Assembly: GCF_937920075.1 (NCBI RefSeq)
Contig: NZ_CALETI010000073.1
Span: 1-6,829 of the forward strand
Length of the DNA: 6,829 nt
Direction: 5' to 3'
Source: an uncultured Agitococcus sp.
Lineage (GTDB): Bacteria; Pseudomonadota; Gammaproteobacteria; Pseudomonadales; Moraxellaceae
Of this stretch, positions 5,685 to 6,829 are shown piece after piece; position 1 is the stretch's first letter, and each line of letters opens with the position of its first letter. The notes under the pieces are model-generated. The model ran no database searches. It was not told where the DNA came from and worked only from the letters and a program-made list of their open reading frames with translations. A program made the position numbers and the translations under genes.

Positions 5685-6829
5685 ACACAGCCGCCTTCAG
5701 TTAATCAACAATTACAACAATTTGCCGATACTCAACAAGCCAATCGTTGGGGACGATATGTGTTGTTATTGTTTGTGATCGCTTTATTGTTGTGGGCAAG
5801 TTTAGTGCCGATTGATTCGGGTGTACCTGCACAAGGTGTGATTGGCATTGAGCAACAACGGCAAGCGGTGCAACATTGGCAAGGTGGTATTGTTAAAAAA
5901 TTATTAGTGAAAGAAGGCGATCAGGTTCAACAAGGACAATTATTGTTAGCGTTAGATGATACGCAAATTCGTGCCGATTTGCAGCGTGCCGAACAAGCTT
6001 ATGGCCAATATCAAGCACGATTACAACGTTTATTGGCCGAACGAGAGCAACGAGTCTCATTAACTAAAACTAATCATGTTGAAGATGATCTTAACACTCA
6101 AGCGGCTTTATTAACCGCGCGTCAACAAACCATTACCCTAGAAAAACAGGTGTTAACTGAACAAATAACCAGTAAAAAATTGGATATCCAACGTCAACAA
6201 GCCATTACTAACAGTCGGCAACAACAAGTAGCATTGTTAGCCAAAGAAATAGACGCGCATTTAGCACTGATTAAACAAGGTTATAACGGACAAGAACGCT
6301 TGTTAGAATTACAAAGAGAGCAACTCGAAAAACAAGATGAACAGCAACAAGCCCAATTAATGATGGTGCAATTACAAGCGGATATTCGTGAGTTGCAGCA
6401 ACAAATTTTGTTAAGGCAAGCCAAATATCAACAAGATATTGAGCAAGAAATGACCCAAGTTCAAGAGCGTTTAACTGAGCTTGAACAACAAAAAGCAAGC
6501 TTAGCCGATCGATTAAAACACACCCAAATTATCTCGCCAGCAACAGGTATGGTGGTTAGTCAAATGATTCACACGCAAGGCGGGGTGATTAATGCGGGGC
6601 AAGTATTAATGGATATTGTGCCACCACAACAAACATTGATGGTTGATGCTAAAGTTGCTCCGCATTTAATTGAAAAAGTACAACTTCAACAAATTGCTCA
6701 TATTCGCTTAGTGGCATTAGATAGCTTAAATCCAGTGGTTGAAGGCAAAGTTGTTTATATTTCGCCTGACCAAATTACGCCAACTAATAATTCGCCTGCG
6801 TATTTTGCGGTACGTTTGGTCATTAATCC
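5682..6829 (+). CDS. prtE: Type I secretion membrane fusion protein, PrtE/AprE (HlyD) family (3' partial)
   Basis: The ATG at 5682 shares its A with the TAA of the ABC gene, and the frame stays open to the window end (382 codons); the family's usual length is about 430-450, so a short C-terminal part is missing. A cytoplasmic tail of about 24 residues precedes one membrane anchor (about 26-43), followed by the first half of a lipoyl/barrel-sandwich domain with the family-typical HWQGGIVKKLLVKEGD (65-80). Residues about 93-279 form a long Gln- and Leu-rich helical hairpin expected to meet the TolC-type channel. The second lipoyl half begins near H280 with IISPATGMVVS and GGVINAGQVLMDIVP, then the beta-barrel region. 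It would bridge the ABC exporter to an outer-membrane channel; no tolC-like gene is in the window. The symbol reflects the family only. Confidence 0.92.
   Translation, partial: MTQPPSVNQQLQQFADTQQANRWGRYVLLLFVIALLLWASLVPIDSGVPAQGVIGIEQQRQAVQHWQGGIVKKLLVKEGDQVQQGQLLLALDDTQIRADLQRAEQAYGQYQARLQRLLAEREQRVSLTKTNHVEDDLNTQAALLTARQQTITLEKQVLTEQITSKKLDIQRQQAITNSRQQQVALLAKEIDAHLALIKQGYNGQERLLELQREQLEKQDEQQQAQLMMVQLQADIRELQQQILLRQAKYQQDIEQEMTQVQERLTELEQQKASLADRLKHTQIISPATGMVVSQMIHTQGGVINAGQVLMDIVPPQQTLMVDAKVAPHLIEKVQLQQIAHIRLVALDSLNPVVEGKVVYISPDQITPTNNSPAYFAVRLVIN

Noticed and set aside
6271..6498. Minus-strand 75-codon frame opposite the fusion-protein hairpin
   Set aside because: The hydrophobic look comes from reading CAA/TTA-rich coiled-coil codons on the opposite strand; the plus-strand gene fully explains the region.

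Overview
The window is wholly coding on the + strand and holds four genes in what looks like one tight operon: (1) the 3' part of a long secreted protein made of cadherin/Ig-like repeats, RTX calcium-binding nonapeptides and a serralysin-type C-terminus; (2) a lipoprotein with one cadherin-like domain and a seven-bladed RCC1-type beta-propeller; (3) a PrtD/AprD-type type I secretion ABC permease/ATPase; (4) the 5' part of a PrtE/AprE/HlyD-type membrane fusion protein, cut by the window end. All intergenic gaps are tiny: 12 nt, then 1 nt, then a 1-nt overlap. No RNA gene, mobile element, CRISPR, terminator or internal promoter could be supported.

The organism is a Gram-negative bacterium. The evidence is a type I secretion inner-membrane pair, a lipoprotein with a lipobox, and an AT-rich but not extreme base composition with frequent TTA, CAA and GGT codons. 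A gammaproteobacterium is the most likely host (for example a Thiotrichales- or Moraxellaceae-like lineage), but this is a weak inference from gene content and codon use.

Layout: 1-509 carries two 98-residue repeats that are about 94% identical in DNA. 510-1388 holds more diverged cadherin/Ig-like domains and 1389-1793 a longer divergent domain. 1794-2252 holds the RTX blocks and 2235-2531 the secretion-type C-terminus. 2544-4013 is the RCC1 lipoprotein, 4015-5682 the ABC exporter and 5682-end the fusion protein.

The likely working model is that the ABC protein and the fusion protein, with a TolC-type outer membrane channel encoded elsewhere or beyond the window, export the repeat protein through its uncleaved C-terminal signal. 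It would then fold on calcium outside the cell. The lipoprotein sits between substrate and exporter and shares a domain type with the substrate. That makes it a candidate surface partner, retention factor or accessory subunit of the system, and it is the least expected part of the locus. This role is inference.
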